Positions 48,724-58,722 of a DNA stretch of 64,000 bases are shown here, piece after piece. How positions within the stretch are numbered: the first letter of the stretch is position 1; each line of letters starts with the position of its first letter. The stretch covers positions 2,046,001-2,110,000 of the forward strand of contig NZ_CP019450.1 in the NCBI RefSeq assembly GCF_001983995.1, given 5' to 3'. Both the position numbers and the translations under genes were made by a program. The notes beneath the pieces are model-generated. The model was not told the DNA's origin. It did not search any database and saw only the letters and a program-made list of their open reading frames with translations. Source of the stretch: Halioglobus japonicus. Lineage in GTDB: Bacteria > Pseudomonadota > Gammaproteobacteria > Pseudomonadales > Halieaceae.

Positions 48724-49452
48724 TCAGTCGGTCTGTGGGGAATCCTCAGCCGTTCGAGGGTCGCCGATCAGGCTGCCAATTTCCTCGTCGGCTTGAACGT
48801 GGAGTATGACGCGATAGAGAATGCCGGCAGCGGAACCATTGAGCAGTGCGTCGGCAATGATCTCATCGGTGTCGACGGCTTCGGCGTTGGTCTGTAGCTT
48901 GCGGAAGGCGCGGGAAAAGTTTGCGGAATGACGTGCGCGAATATCCGTGCCAAAAAAGATGTCCTGTAGCGCGCCGTCTACGTCCCGGTTCTCCACGGCC
49001 AGTCTAATCATTTTCCGTACGAACCAGCTGGGGTCAGAGGCGGCCGCGTGATTGCGTTGTTCGGCAAACTCCTCGCCGGTGATTTCGCCGGTCCCGGTGG
49101 GGCCACACACGGACATGTAGTGGAACCCCGCGATCGAGCCCAACTGTGATTGCACCATGTCATGCAGTTTGAAATAGGAATCGCGCTGGGAGTGTACTTC
49201 CAGCCGGCGGGCACTGCGCTCCTGAATCGAGATTGCCCGGGTATTTGCCGTAATCTCTTTCTGTTGCATGAAATGGCCGATCACCAGCCACAAAAAGGCC
49301 AGGGGCGCGAAGGCACCTTCCAGAAAGCTACCGATGTCTGCCGTGGGTAGGGTCAGGAAGTTATTCCAGCCAACAATGCCCAGCAGGTAGAACAGGCCGG
49401 CGGTGATCCAGGTGGTAGTGACACCCAGACCAAAGGCGATTCGCCAATCCAT
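48724..49452 (-). CDS. membrane protein of unknown function
   Basis: 242 residues with two N-terminal membrane helices (IAFGLGVTTTWITAGLFYLL and GAFAPLAFLWLVIGHFM), a coiled-coil-like charged segment (residues about 66-95) and a soluble acidic C-terminal domain. No family recognised. It starts 6 bp after the Pmp3-like gene on the same strand and converges with the desaturase gene. Confidence 0.65.
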   Translation of the reverse strand: MDWRIAFGLGVTTTWITAGLFYLLGIVGWNNFLTLPTADIGSFLEGAFAPLAFLWLVIGHFMQQKEITANTRAISIQERSARRLEVHSQRDSYFKLHDMVQSQLGSIAGFHYMSVCGPTGTGEITGEEFAEQRNHAAASDPSWFVRKMIRLAVENRDVDGALQDIFFGTDIRARHSANFSRAFRKLQTNAEAVDTDEIIADALLNGSAAGILYRVILHVQADEEIGSLIGDPRTAEDSPQTD

Positions 49453-49458
49453 GCAGTG

Positions 49459-49620
49459 TTATAAAACGGTCAACCAGATCGCGTGGATGATGCCTGGCAG
49501 GTAGAGAAAGATGCAGAGGACAATGTTGATGATCAGGTCCGAGCCGGCGCCTTTTTTCAAGAACACTGCCAGGGGGGGAAGCAGGATAGAAACGATCAGG
49601 GCGACGATCTTGTTGTCCAT
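49459..49620 (-). CDS. YqaE/Pmp3 family small membrane protein
   Basis: 53 residues, two hydrophobic helices: KIVALIVSILLPPLAVFLKK and LIINIVLCIFLYLPGIIHAI. The LLPPLAVFLKKG and LYLPGIIHAIW motifs are diagnostic of the Pmp3/UPF0057 family, linked to membrane potential and salt or cold stress in other organisms. The ATG at 49620 has GAGGA upstream. Confidence 0.88.
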   Translation of the reverse strand: MDNKIVALIVSILLPPLAVFLKKGAGSDLIINIVLCIFLYLPGIIHAIWLTVL

Positions 49621-49737
49621 GCGTAGGTCCTCATTGGTATTGTTATGGAACGCTGTCGTGTCACTATAGAAGATAGCGGTCTGCCTCGCCAGTGCAGTGC
49701 AGTTTATTGAGTCTGGGTCGACTCTCCCGCATTTGTT

Positions 49738-50307
49738 TCAGGTACTCAGAGGGCGCGGCGGCAGATCGGCTGGTGTGTCGATGTCGCGCACAATACCCGG
49801 GTCGTCCAGAGGTATTTTGATCAGCGCGGCAGCCTGCTGCTCGATAACTCTCCGCGCTCCGACATCGCCTCGTAGGGCCGTCAGGGCGGGAAAAAAACGC
49901 TTTGAGAAACCCACCGGGTGTCCCGGGCGCTCGTGATACATGGGCTGGCAAATCGTCTCAGGCATGATTGCCCGGGCGATGGTGCAAAAAGATGCAGGCT
50001 GAATCTCAGGCATGTCTGCCAAGGCGACCAGCACCGCGTCCCAGGGCGGTAGCTGGACGATACCCTGGGCCAGACTGTGTCCCATGCCTAAGTCTGCTTC
50101 TGTGCAGACCAGTGCCTGTGCGCCATGCGCAGTAGCAAGGGATTCCTCTCCCGGGCGTACGCATACCGCCACCGGCAGGCCGCTGCCAAGGGCGTTTTGC
50201 AATGATTGCCGGAGCAAGGTATTGCCCGAGGGCAGCTGGGCTGTGCGTTTGTCCGAGCCGAAGCGGCGTGACTGGCCAGCGGCCAGCATTAAGATTCCGA
50301 TGCGCAT
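49738..50307 (-). CDS. MocA/MobA-like nucleotidyltransferase
   Basis: 189 residues from ATG 50307. [16 protein letters not shown] is the NTP-binding signature, ALADMPEIQP the metal-binding part, and GHPVGFSKRF matches MocA-type cytidylyltransferases that make MCD for xanthine-oxidase-type enzymes. The exact nucleotide is inferred. The start codon follows directly on the fdxA terminator, with no clear ribosome binding site; TTG at 50313 is an alternative. Confidence 0.8.
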   Translation of the reverse strand: MRIGILMLAAGQSRRFGSDKRTAQLPSGNTLLRQSLQNALGSGLPVAVCVRPGEESLATAHGAQALVCTEADLGMGHSLAQGIVQLPPWDAVLVALADMPEIQPASFCTIARAIMPETICQPMYHERPGHPVGFSKRFFPALTALRGDVGARRVIEQQAAALIKIPLDDPGIVRDIDTPADLPPRPLST

Positions 50308-50310
50308 CAA

Positions 50311-50338
50311 CAAAAAAGCCCCGCATTGGCGGGGCTTT
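50311..50338 (-). terminator. intrinsic terminator after fdxA
   Basis: On the minus strand AAAGCCCCGC, a CAAT-type loop, GCGGGGCTTTTTT. It ends three bases before the ATG of the mocA-like gene. Confidence 0.88.
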
Positions 50339-50359
50339 CAAGATGCGATTGCAGGGCGA

Positions 50360-50683
50360 TCAACGCTCCAGCAGCTCCAACTTGTTGGGCTTGCCGGCCC
50401 ATTCTTCGGCGTCGGCCGGGGCTTCTTTCATCTCGGTAATATTGGGCCACACCTCGGCGAGCTCGGCGTTGAGCTCCAGGAATACCTGCTGATCTTCGGG
50501 GAGTTCGTCCTCTGAGAAGATGGCATCGATTGGGCACTCGGGTTCACACAGAGCGCAGTCAATACACTCATCGGGGTGAATCACCAGAAAGTTGGGGCCT
50601 TCGTAGAAACAATCTACCGGGCAGACCTCCACACAGTCCGTGTGCTTACATTTAATACAATCTTCACCTACAACAAATGTCAT
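50360..50683 (-). CDS. fdxA: 7Fe-8S ferredoxin FdxA
   Basis: 107-residue ferredoxin. [14 protein letters not shown] binds the [3Fe-4S] cluster with help from a later Cys, and [12 protein letters not shown] the [4Fe-4S] cluster. The acidic C-terminal extension is typical of the FdxA/Azotobacter type. It lies downstream of mutS, the common gammaproteobacterial order. Confidence 0.95.
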   Translation of the reverse strand: MTFVVGEDCIKCKHTDCVEVCPVDCFYEGPNFLVIHPDECIDCALCEPECPIDAIFSEDELPEDQQVFLELNAELAEVWPNITEMKEAPADAEEWAGKPNKLELLER

Positions 50684-50822
50684 TCCAAAAACGCCTCTTG
50701 ATCCGGGGGGCTAACTAGCGGGCGTTAGTTTACCCGCAAGAATTGATGATTTGAAGGTGTATCTTGCCTTCGAAAGTGACCGGGTTCCGGGATTCCGCCA
50801 TGGGGCTAAGCTATTGTCATCA

Positions 50823-53408
50823 CTACAGCTTTTTTTTCAGCTGGTAGAGCAATTCCAGGGCGGCCCGGGGACTCAGATCGTCGATATCCAGATCCTGTAG
50901 GGACTCGACCACCGGATGGGGGCCGGCGCTGGCAAACAGGTCGACCTGGGGTGAGGGCGGAACAGGGCTGACTGTGCGAGCCACAGGTGCCTCCGGCGCC
51001 CCTTGTTCGAGTTCCTGCAGTTTGTCACTGGCGGCCTGCAGCACGGGGCCGGGAATACCCGCCAGCTTGGCGACCTGCAGGCCAAAACTGCGGTTGGCCG
51101 GGCCCTCCTGAATGTGGTGCAGGAACACCACGTGATCCTGGTGCTCGGTGGCATCCAGGTGCACATTGGCCATCGTCGGACAGGTGTCCGGCAGTGTCGT
51201 CAGCTCAAAGTAGTGGGTGGCAAAGAGTGTAAATGCCTGCACGCGTTGCGCCAGTTCAACAGCCGCCGCCCAGGCCAGGCTGAGGCCATCGAAGGTGCTG
51301 GTGCCGCGGCCAACCTCATCCATCAGCACCAGTGAACGCGGTGTGGCATTGTGCAGAATATTGGCGGTCTCGGTCATCTCCACCATAAAGGTCGAGCGCC
51401 CGGAGGCCAGGTCGTCCGAAGACCCGATGCGGGTAAAGATACGATCCATGGGCGCCAGCCGGGTCGTGGTTGCCGGCACAAAACTGCCGATGTGGGCGAG
51501 CAGGGCGATGACCGCATTCTGGCGCATATAAGTCGACTTACCGCCCATGTTCGGGCCGGTAATGAGCAGCATGCGGCGCTTGCTGTCGAGCAAGGTGTCG
51601 TTGGCGATGAACGGTTCCTCGAGGACTTGCTCGACGACCAGGTGACGTCCCTGGCTAACCTCGAACACCTGGTCCTCCACAAATTGTGGCCGGCACAGGC
51701 TGAGGTTCTCGGCGCGCTCGGCCAGGCAGGCCAGCACGTCTATTTCGGAGACCGCTGCAGCGGTGTCCTGCAGCTGCGCCAGCTGTTCGTTGAGGCGGTC
51801 AATGAGCGCGTCGTACAGTGCTTTTTCCCGAGCCAGGGCCCGGCTCTTGCTGGACAGCGCCTTGTCTTCAAATTCCTTGAGTTCGGGGGTGATAAAGCGC
51901 TCGGCGTTTTTCAGGGTCTGGCGTCGAACGTATTCGGCGGGTGCCTGGTCTGACTGGGAGCGACTGATCTCGATATAGTAACCATGAACACGGTTATAGC
52001 CCACCTTGAGAGTGCTGATGCCGGTGGTCTCGCGCTCGCGCTGCTCAATTTCCAGCAGGTAATTACCGGCCCCGGTACTGATTTCCCGCAGCTCGTCGAG
52101 CTCGGCGTCGTAGCCATCGGCAATGACCCCGCCGTCGCGGATGACTACCGGCGGGTTCTCAATGATGGCGCGGTCCAGTAGCTCCACCAGCTCTGGGTAG
52201 TCGCCCGCCTGAAGGCTTAGTTGTGCCAGCAGCGGGGCATCACAATGACCCAGTTCGGAGCGCAGCGGCGGCAGGGCCGCCAGGGAGCTCAGCAGTCGGG
52301 TCAGGTCCCTGGGGCGAGCTGAGCGCAGCGCAACACGGGCCAGAATACGTTCCATATCCCCGATGGGTTTGAGCTGCTCGCGGACAGTTTCGTAGTGATA
52401 GTTGGCGCACAGCGCTGCAATGGCATTCTGGCGCGCTTCAAGGGTAGTGATATCGGTCAGGGGGCGGTGCAGCCAGCGCCGCAGCAGGCGGCTGCCCATC
52501 GCGGTGACGCCTTTGTCCAGCACCGAAAACAAGGTGTTGGTCTCACCGCCACTCATGTTGATGTCGATCTCGAGATTGCGGCGGGTAGCGGCATCGAGAA
52601 TGACACTCTCGGCGCGGCTCTCGTGGCTCATACTGCGCAGGTGCGGCAGATTGGAGCGCTGGGTGTCTTTCACATACTGTAGTAGACAGCCCGCAGCCCC
52701 GATGGCCAGGTCCAGGCCATCGCAACCAAAGCCCTGCAGGTCATGGGTCTGGAACTGAGTGTTGAGGGCGCGCCGGGCACTTTCCGTGTCAAACTCCCAG
52801 GCCGGTTGGGCGCGGGCGCCACTGCGTTCACTGACCAGCGTATGGCCGATGGTGTCACAGTAGAGGGTCTCGGCGGGGTTGAGGCGTTGCAGCTCTCCGG
52901 CGAGGGCCTCTTCGCCACTCACTTCCAGCACGCGGAAACGTCCGGTGCTCAGGTCGAGGTAGGCCAGGCCGTAGTCTTCGCCGCTGTGGTTCAGCGCCAA
53001 CAGCAGATTATCCACCCGCTCATCCAGCAGGGCTTCGTCGGAAACTGTGCCGGGCGTCACCACGCGCACAACTTTGCGTTCCACCGGCCCTTTACTGGTC
53101 GCGGGGTCGCCGATCTGCTCGGCAATGGCTACCGAAACGCCGGCTTTGACCAGGCGCGCCAGGTAATTCTCAGCGGCGTGGAAGGGCACACCTGCCATGG
53201 GAATGGGTTCACCGGCAGACTTGCCCCGTGCCGTAAGGGTGATATCGAGAATCTCCGCCGCTTTCTTGGCATCGTCGTAGAACAATTCATAGAAGTCACC
53301 CATGCGGTAAAACACCATGTCGCGAGGGTGTTCTGCCTTGATGGCCAGATACTGGACCATCATGGGTGTGTGGCCGGATTTGTCTTTTGTTTTGGTGATG
53401 TTGCTCAA
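50823..53408 (-). CDS. mutS: DNA mismatch repair protein MutS
   Basis: Mismatch-recognition ATPase of 861 residues, full length. The mismatch-contacting Phe-x-Glu is in [12 protein letters not shown], Walker A is GPNMGGKST and Walker [13 protein letters not shown]; the C-terminus ends with the short dimerisation tail. No cinA-recA follows upstream, unlike many relatives. Confidence 0.97.
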   Translation of the reverse strand: MSNITKTKDKSGHTPMMVQYLAIKAEHPRDMVFYRMGDFYELFYDDAKKAAEILDITLTARGKSAGEPIPMAGVPFHAAENYLARLVKAGVSVAIAEQIGDPATSKGPVERKVVRVVTPGTVSDEALLDERVDNLLLALNHSGEDYGLAYLDLSTGRFRVLEVSGEEALAGELQRLNPAETLYCDTIGHTLVSERSGARAQPAWEFDTESARRALNTQFQTHDLQGFGCDGLDLAIGAAGCLLQYVKDTQRSNLPHLRSMSHESRAESVILDAATRRNLEIDINMSGGETNTLFSVLDKGVTAMGSRLLRRWLHRPLTDITTLEARQNAIAALCANYHYETVREQLKPIGDMERILARVALRSARPRDLTRLLSSLAALPPLRSELGHCDAPLLAQLSLQAGDYPELVELLDRAIIENPPVVIRDGGVIADGYDAELDELREISTGAGNYLLEIEQRERETTGISTLKVGYNRVHGYYIEISRSQSDQAPAEYVRRQTLKNAERFITPELKEFEDKALSSKSRALAREKALYDALIDRLNEQLAQLQDTAAAVSEIDVLACLAERAENLSLCRPQFVEDQVFEVSQGRHLVVEQVLEEPFIANDTLLDSKRRMLLITGPNMGGKSTYMRQNAVIALLAHIGSFVPATTTRLAPMDRIFTRIGSSDDLASGRSTFMVEMTETANILHNATPRSLVLMDEVGRGTSTFDGLSLAWAAAVELAQRVQAFTLFATHYFELTTLPDTCPTMANVHLDATEHQDHVVFLHHIQEGPANRSFGLQVAKLAGIPGPVLQAASDKLQELEQGAPEAPVARTVSPVPPSPQVDLFASAGPHPVVESLQDLDIDDLSPRAALELLYQLKKKL

Positions 53409-53457
53409 AATATGTACTGTAGGCGGGCAGGTGACACTATCCGCCTACAGTACCAGC

Positions 53458-54159
53458 TTAGCGCCGACGCTGGAACTCCCGGCGCTGTACTGGCCGATTC
53501 GCCTCCATGCGCGAACCGTGGGCCCGGGCCTGGCGAGCCCGCTCCAGATCGCGCTGGCGGTTCATGTTGCTCGGCCGTTTGTGCGGTTGGTTAGTGGTTG
53601 GTCTATGCACATCTTGGGTAGTGGGTTTGTGCATATCCCTGCTGGCGTTATGGGAGCGGTCCTGGGTGGTCGGCTTCTGGTGGTCGCGTTGACCGACCTT
53701 ACTGTAATCACGCTGAACCGGTTGGGTGGGCTTTTTGTTGAGCTCCTTGTCTGCCTTCCATTGTCCCTTGTCTAGAGACTCCCACTTGTTGTTCACGTTG
53801 CGCGAGATCTTGCCATCGCGGTCGGCGTAGACATTGTTCCCCATGTTCTTGTTGGACAGGGCCTTTTTTGCATCGCGCTGCGCCACGCCGGGATCCGCCA
53901 GGCGGTTGCAATTCTCTTTGCGGGTATAGAGGTTGTCGCGGCGCATGCCGTCGCGATTTACCGTTACCTCATTGCGCTTGATCTTGTTGCCGATAATGGT
54001 GCGGTTACCGACGTTAACGCTGTTGCCGATATTGATGTTGCCCGTATTGATCACGACCGGGCCACGATAGCCCCCGCCGTACCAGCCGTGGCCGTGGTGA
54101 TGGTGGTGAGAACCACCGCCCCAGCGTGTGCCAAAGCTGAAAATGAGTATAGAAGTCAA
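53458..54159 (-). pseudogene. truncated, His/Asn/Arg-rich protein (DUF3300-like C-terminal part)
   Basis: The open frame runs 233 residues from a TTG and has no signal peptide. It begins directly with low-complexity SHHHHHGHGWYGGGYRGP, then NTGNINIGNSVNVGN repeats and a very basic, Gln/Arg-rich tail. Exported proteins of this type usually have a long N-terminal domain and a signal sequence, both missing here; 105 bp upstream is the divergent sterol desaturase gene. A 5' truncation is the simplest reading. It could still be expressed. Confidence 0.5.
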
Positions 54160-54263
54160 TCACTGTCCCGCCACTGTCGTGCCGCTCGCGCAGTGCTCTG
54201 TGTCCTTCGTGCCTAATATCGGTATAGTGAGGGTTTGTGTCTTCCCAACGGTAATAATTTGAT

Positions 54264-55190
54264 ATGGATTGGCAGGCAATGCTCACGGACTTTCGCAGCG
54301 ATGACCTGATCTACTGGTTTGTGCCGCTATTCTTTGGCGCCCTGGCGCTTGAATATGCATACAGCCGCACGCAGCGTCTTGAGCTGTTCGAGACGCGCGA
54401 TACCAAGGCATCGTTGTGGATGGCGGTATTCGTCGCATTCGTCGACATTCTGCCAAAGCTGTTTTTCTTTGTGGTGATCTACCAGCTGCACGAATGGTCA
54501 CCGCTCAAGGATGTAGTCCAGCGCCAGTGGTGGGCCTGGGCGCTGTTGTTTGTACTCGATGACTTCACCTATTACTGGATGCATCGTGCCAACCATGAAG
54601 TGCGACTGTTCTGGGCCGGACATGTCAGCCATCACTCCGCGGTCAAAATGAACTATGCGACAGCGCTGCGCCAGGGGGTGGGTGAGCGCATCCACAAGTA
54701 CATGTTTTGGCTGCCGCTGCCATTGCTGGGCTTTGATGCCTTGATGGTATTTACCATGATGAGTATCAACCTGTTTTACCAGTTCTGGATTCACACGGAA
54801 CTGGTCGGTCGTCTGCCGCGGGCGCTGGAATACGTGTTCAATACGCCTTCCCACCACCGCGTGCATCACGCCTCTAACGTTGCCTACCTCGACCGCAATC
54901 ACGCCGGGGTGTTGATTGTGTGGGATCGCTTGTTTGGTTCGTTTACCGCCGAGCGCGAGGGCGAAGCGCCGGTATATGGGCTCACCAAAAATATTACGTC
55001 GTATCGGCCTGTAGATGTGGCGACCCATGAGTATCGGGCGCTGTGGCATGACGTAAAGCGGGCTGAATGCTGGCGGGACAAACTGCGCTATGTGTTTTTC
55101 GCGCCGGGCTGGAGCCATGACGGCGAAGACCGGCGCAGCAATACGCTGCGCCGGCGGGCTCAGGACGCCGCAGCGGCGTCCGTCGTGTAA
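54264..55190 (+). CDS. sterol desaturase/fatty acid hydroxylase family protein
   Basis: 308-residue membrane di-iron enzyme with four or so helices and the histidine boxes HRANHE, HVSHHS and HRVHHA. Bacterial members hydroxylate or desaturate lipids and sterol-like compounds; the substrate is unknown. The ribosome binding site is weak. Confidence 0.86.
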   Translation: MDWQAMLTDFRSDDLIYWFVPLFFGALALEYAYSRTQRLELFETRDTKASLWMAVFVAFVDILPKLFFFVVIYQLHEWSPLKDVVQRQWWAWALLFVLDDFTYYWMHRANHEVRLFWAGHVSHHSAVKMNYATALRQGVGERIHKYMFWLPLPLLGFDALMVFTMMSINLFYQFWIHTELVGRLPRALEYVFNTPSHHRVHHASNVAYLDRNHAGVLIVWDRLFGSFTAEREGEAPVYGLTKNITSYRPVDVATHEYRALWHDVKRAECWRDKLRYVFFAPGWSHDGEDRRSNTLRRRAQDAAAASVV

Positions 55191-55196
55191 CCAGGG

Positions 55197-55769
55197 TTAG
55201 CCTTCGAAGGCTTTGACTGGTGCAGAAACGCCCGGTGCATCTGTGCCCTTGAGGTGAGCGAGCATGGTGTCCGCGTCGGACACTTCAAACGGATCGGTGG
55301 GGCAGTTGTCACCGAAGTCCGGCTCGACAAACATCTTTTCGATAGTGCCGTCATTGACCAGCATGGAGTAGCGCCAAGAACGCATGCCAAATCCGAGGTT
55401 GGATTTGTCTACGAGCATGCCCATCTTGCGGGTGAACTCACCGTTGCCGTCACCCAGCAGGGTGATCTTCTCGTTGCCGATGTGTTTGCCCCACTGGAAC
55501 ATGACGAAGGCATCGTTTACTGACACACAGATAATGTCGTCCACACCCTGGGCCTGGAACTCTTCGTACAGCTCCTCGTAGCGGGGCAGGTGGTTGGACG
55601 AGCAGGTCGGGGTGAACGCGCCAGGCAGCGAGAACACGACTACCTTTTTGCCGGCAAACAGGTCGGCGCTGCTCGTGTCCTGCCAGCGGAAAGGGTTAGG
55701 GCCTTCTACCGACTCGTCGCGTACGCGGGTCTTGAAGGTGACGTTGGGTACCTGAGTAATAGCAGCCAT
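55197..55769 (-). CDS. peroxiredoxin (Prx5-type)
   Basis: 190-residue thiol peroxidase. The peroxidatic Cys lies in [14 protein letters not shown] (about residue 56) and a second Cys in GDNCPTDPF could act as resolving Cys. In some relatives a C-terminal glutaredoxin domain follows; here it is absent. AGGAGA before the ATG. It converges with the sterol desaturase gene and is divergent from the Crp-like gene. Confidence 0.9.
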   Translation of the reverse strand: MAAITQVPNVTFKTRVRDESVEGPNPFRWQDTSSADLFAGKKVVVFSLPGAFTPTCSSNHLPRYEELYEEFQAQGVDDIICVSVNDAFVMFQWGKHIGNEKITLLGDGNGEFTRKMGMLVDKSNLGFGMRSWRYSMLVNDGTIEKMFVEPDFGDNCPTDPFEVSDADTMLAHLKGTDAPGVSAPVKAFEG

Positions 55770-55918
55770 GGTGATCTCCTGTGATCAGTGAATGTCTGGA
55801 TTTAATCTAGGCTATCAATACAATGTTATCCAATTGAAGTTATTAATCGTGGATTTCGGTTTTGACTATAGGAGTGGCACTGCTACCATGGCCGCGCCAA
55901 CCCTCACTCGGACTCAAT

Positions 55919-56641
55919 GTGACTGCTGCCAACTCTGGCCAATGCGACAACCGTGAACCACTGGAACTGGTTCGACATTCGCCCTGGTTTCAGGGCCTAC
56001 CGGAGGAGGCTTTGGAGACGCTGGCCAGCACTGCCCAGTTCCGGGATATGACTCAGGGGCAGTACATCTACGAGCAGGGTGTTCCCACCACCGAGGTGTT
56101 TTGCATCGTGTCCGGCAGGGTTCGAGTCTCCCTGATGAGCCCCAATGGCCAGGAATTTGCCCTGGTTGAACGTGAGCCGGGCACCTGGTTTGGTGAGCCC
56201 GGGTTGGTCAGCGATGAAGGCCGGGTGATTGAGGCGAAGGTCATTGATTCTACCCGATTGCTGGTGATTCCCCGCGACACGGTGCTTAGGGTAGGTGCAC
56301 AACATCCTCTCATGTATGAAAACCTGTTTCGCTACAGCCTGGGCATTCTGCGCGGCCTGCATGAGCTCATCGGTGGGATTCTCTTTTACCCATTAAAAGC
56401 CCGTGTAGCTGGACGTCTGCTCCACCTCTGCGAGGAGCATGGCGTTGCGCAAGATGAAGGCGTGCTAGTTGAGATTAAGGTCAGTCAAAACGATTTTGCG
56501 CGCCTCGCGCTAGGGTCCCGCCAGCGGGTGAATCGGGTGTTTCGGGACTGGGTCAGTCGGGGTCTGATCGAGCATCGCGGTGATCACGTCTGGGTGCGCG
56601 ACCTGGACGAACTGGAGGCGGAAATAGACCTTTTTGATTGA
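55919..56641 (+). CDS. Crp/Fnr-family transcriptional regulator
   Basis: 240 residues if the GTG at 55919 is used; an in-frame TTG at 55862 would add 19. The N-terminal cyclic-nucleotide-binding fold (IYEQGVPTTEVFCIVSGRV; WFGEPGLVSD) keeps the Gly-Glu of the phosphate-binding cassette, but the Arg-Ser pair of cAMP-binding Crp is not preserved, so the ligand may differ. There are no Fnr-type cysteines. The recognition helix reads SRQRVNR where E. coli Crp has SRETVGR: Gln replaces the specificity-determining Glu. A GGTGAC-type palindrome follows the gene. Confidence 0.85.
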   Translation: MTAANSGQCDNREPLELVRHSPWFQGLPEEALETLASTAQFRDMTQGQYIYEQGVPTTEVFCIVSGRVRVSLMSPNGQEFALVEREPGTWFGEPGLVSDEGRVIEAKVIDSTRLLVIPRDTVLRVGAQHPLMYENLFRYSLGILRGLHELIGGILFYPLKARVAGRLLHLCEEHGVAQDEGVLVEIKVSQNDFARLALGSRQRVNRVFRDWVSRGLIEHRGDHVWVRDLDELEAEIDLFD

Positions 56642-56648
56642 GTTCGTG

Positions 56649-56693
56649 CAGTCACCTGGGTGACAGGGGCGGACGAAAGTCCATTGCTAACAT
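56649..56693 (+). promoter_or_regulatory. palindromic operator and -10 box of the ADC operon
   Basis: GTCACCTGGGTGAC (56651-56664) is an inverted repeat with a 2-bp centre. Counting the 18-bp window 56649-56666, the next 21 nt lead to TAACAT (56688-56693), a -10-like hexamer. The palindrome centre then falls near -42 from transcription start, the class II Crp activation position. Confidence 0.6.
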
Positions 56694-56721
56694 GGGCGAC
56701 TCATCATCAGCGGAGTCGCGC

Positions 56722-57531
56722 ATGTTTCAGTTTGATCCTCAGGGCAGCTATATGATGCCCGTTCACTTCGGGCCGCGGCCAACATCCCCTAGATCCAGCG
56801 GCTGGTATCGCGATGTGACCAGCATGACTCTGTCGTTTCTGACCGATGCAGAGCATGTCGCCCAGTATCTTCCTCAGCCATACTCGGTTGCCGAGGTTCC
56901 CGTGGTCAGGATTACCTATGCGTGCAATCGCGACGTCGATTGGTTGGCCGGCCACGGCTACAACCTGGTGTCGGTTTCGGTAGCTGCCAAATTTCAGGGT
57001 GAGCGAGATCAGCTGGAGGGCAACTATTGCCTGGTGATGTGGGAGGACCTGGCTGACCCCATCCTCACCGGCAGAGAATTACAGGGCATCCCCAAGCTCT
57101 TCGCCAGCATTGATGAGCATCAGATTGACGATGGGCGCTGGAGCACGCGGGCTCATCACTTTAATCACACGTTTCTCGAGATGCGTGTTTCTGGGCTGCG
57201 AGCGCCGACGGCCGAGGAGATCGCGGCGAGCGAGGCTGCTCGCGAAGGTCGAGATCATCCTATGGCGTGGCGATGCTTGCCCGGTATTAGCGGCTTTGGT
57301 GTAGTCAGCAGTCAATTCACTACCTTTCCCTCGGAAAACATCATCGAGGAAGCCTGGGTTGGTGAAGGGCAGGTGACCTGGCAGCAGCAATCCTGGGAGC
57401 AAAACCCCACGCAGTGCCACATTATCAATGCACTGGCAGATTTACCCGTTGTTCAATGGCTGCCCGCCGTAGTGGCCCGCGGCAGCACGAACCTCATCGT
57501 CATGGAACGTCTGCCCAGGGAGATTGGATAG
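56722..57531 (+). CDS. acetoacetate decarboxylase-fold protein
   Basis: 269 residues from ATG 56722 (GGAG seven bases upstream). The ADC family core is visible: YNLVSVSVAAKFQGE, then GRELQGIPKLFA, which aligns with the active-site peptide ELSAYPKK of clostridial acetoacetate decarboxylase. The Schiff-base Lys is kept but the second, pKa-lowering Lys is replaced by Leu. Relatives with one lysine can catalyse aldol or dehydration chemistry instead of decarboxylation, so the reaction is open. First gene of a four-gene operon. Confidence 0.8.
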   Translation: MFQFDPQGSYMMPVHFGPRPTSPRSSGWYRDVTSMTLSFLTDAEHVAQYLPQPYSVAEVPVVRITYACNRDVDWLAGHGYNLVSVSVAAKFQGERDQLEGNYCLVMWEDLADPILTGRELQGIPKLFASIDEHQIDDGRWSTRAHHFNHTFLEMRVSGLRAPTAEEIAASEAAREGRDHPMAWRCLPGISGFGVVSSQFTTFPSENIIEEAWVGEGQVTWQQQSWEQNPTQCHIINALADLPVVQWLPAVVARGSTNLIVMERLPREIG

Positions 57532-58722
57532 GTGAATAACCACAACAAGCCAGGCATTGATCGTGTGACCCTTATCGGAGCGGGCACCATGGGCTGCTAT
57601 AACGCACTGACCGCGGCAATCAGTGGTTACACCGTAACCCTTTATGACGCCAGTGAGCAAAGCCTGGCCGCCGTGCCCGAGCGCCAGCGCGACATGGCCA
57701 ATATGCTGGTCGGCGCTGGTTGGTGCTCCGAGGAGGACGTCCAGGGCGCAGCGCAACGGACCCGGGTGACCAGCGATCTCGCCAGTGCCTGTGCGCAGGC
57801 AGATCTGGTCAATGAATCGGTTTACGAGGAGCTGGCGCTAAAACAACAAGTGCACGCGGAACTCGATGCACTCTGCGATCCGTCGACGCTGCTGACGACC
57901 AACTCATCGGCGTTGTTGGTGTCCGAGGTTGAGCGACAAGTCGTGCGACGAGAACGGTTCGCCGCGCTTCACTCGCACTATGCCTCACCTCTGGTCGACA
58001 TTGTGCCGGGTACTGCTACCAGCAGTGATGTTATTGACCGACTCGAGGCCTACGTCACGAGCCTGCGCGGCGTGCCGCTCGTATTGAAAAAAGAAAACCC
58101 CGGTTATGTGTTGAACGCCATGCTGGGCAGTGTGCTGGGCACTTCGCTGGCGATGCTGGTTGAAGGGCGTTATAACGTGGCGACTATCGATGCTTCCTGG
58201 GGTAAGGCACAGGAGGCTCTGATGGGCCCCTTTGCGCTAATCGATTTGTTTGGCCTCGGTGTGATTCGTGATGCCTGGTTGCATCGCCAGCGGGAGGATG
58301 CCCTGCAGGCCTATCAGCATGCCATTGTGGCGCAGCTGGAGTCGATGCTGGCCGATGGCAGCCTGGGCATGCAGTCTGGTCAGGGTTTTTATCATTACCC
58401 CGAACCGGCCTACAGTAGCGAAACATTTGTTGACAACGCCGATGATGAATGTGCTGCGCTACTGCAAGCCGCGCTGCTGGCCGCAGCGGTAACGCTGGTA
58501 ACAGACGATATTGTTTCAGCTGAGCAGGTGGACCTGGCGTGGACTGTCGGTATGCATGCGCCATGGGGGCCGTTTACACTCATGGACAAGCTGGGCCGCG
58601 ACGCCATTGAACTCAGAGTGAATATGGCGAGTGAGTTTGGCCTGCTTTTGCCGCAATCCGCAGTCAGTGTAGTCGGCAGGCTCGATGGTTTGCTTTCAAA
58701 TCGGGGAGTAGTCACGCAATGA
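57532..58722 (+). CDS. 3-hydroxyacyl-CoA dehydrogenase family protein
   Basis: 396-residue NAD-dependent dehydrogenase. The Rossmann motif GAGTMGCYNALTA opens the protein; the catalytic His lies in ALHSHYASPLVDIVPG, a divergent version of HFFNP; a duplicated C-terminal helical domain (GPFALIDLFGLGV; GPFTLMDKLGRDA) is clear. Likely oxidises a 3-hydroxyacyl-CoA or similar hydroxy acid. It starts with GTG on the base after the ADC stop and overlaps the next gene by four bases. Confidence 0.87.
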   Translation: MNNHNKPGIDRVTLIGAGTMGCYNALTAAISGYTVTLYDASEQSLAAVPERQRDMANMLVGAGWCSEEDVQGAAQRTRVTSDLASACAQADLVNESVYEELALKQQVHAELDALCDPSTLLTTNSSALLVSEVERQVVRRERFAALHSHYASPLVDIVPGTATSSDVIDRLEAYVTSLRGVPLVLKKENPGYVLNAMLGSVLGTSLAMLVEGRYNVATIDASWGKAQEALMGPFALIDLFGLGVIRDAWLHRQREDALQAYQHAIVAQLESMLADGSLGMQSGQGFYHYPEPAYSSETFVDNADDECAALLQAALLAAAVTLVTDDIVSAEQVDLAWTVGMHAPWGPFTLMDKLGRDAIELRVNMASEFGLLLPQSAVSVVGRLDGLLSNRGVVTQ

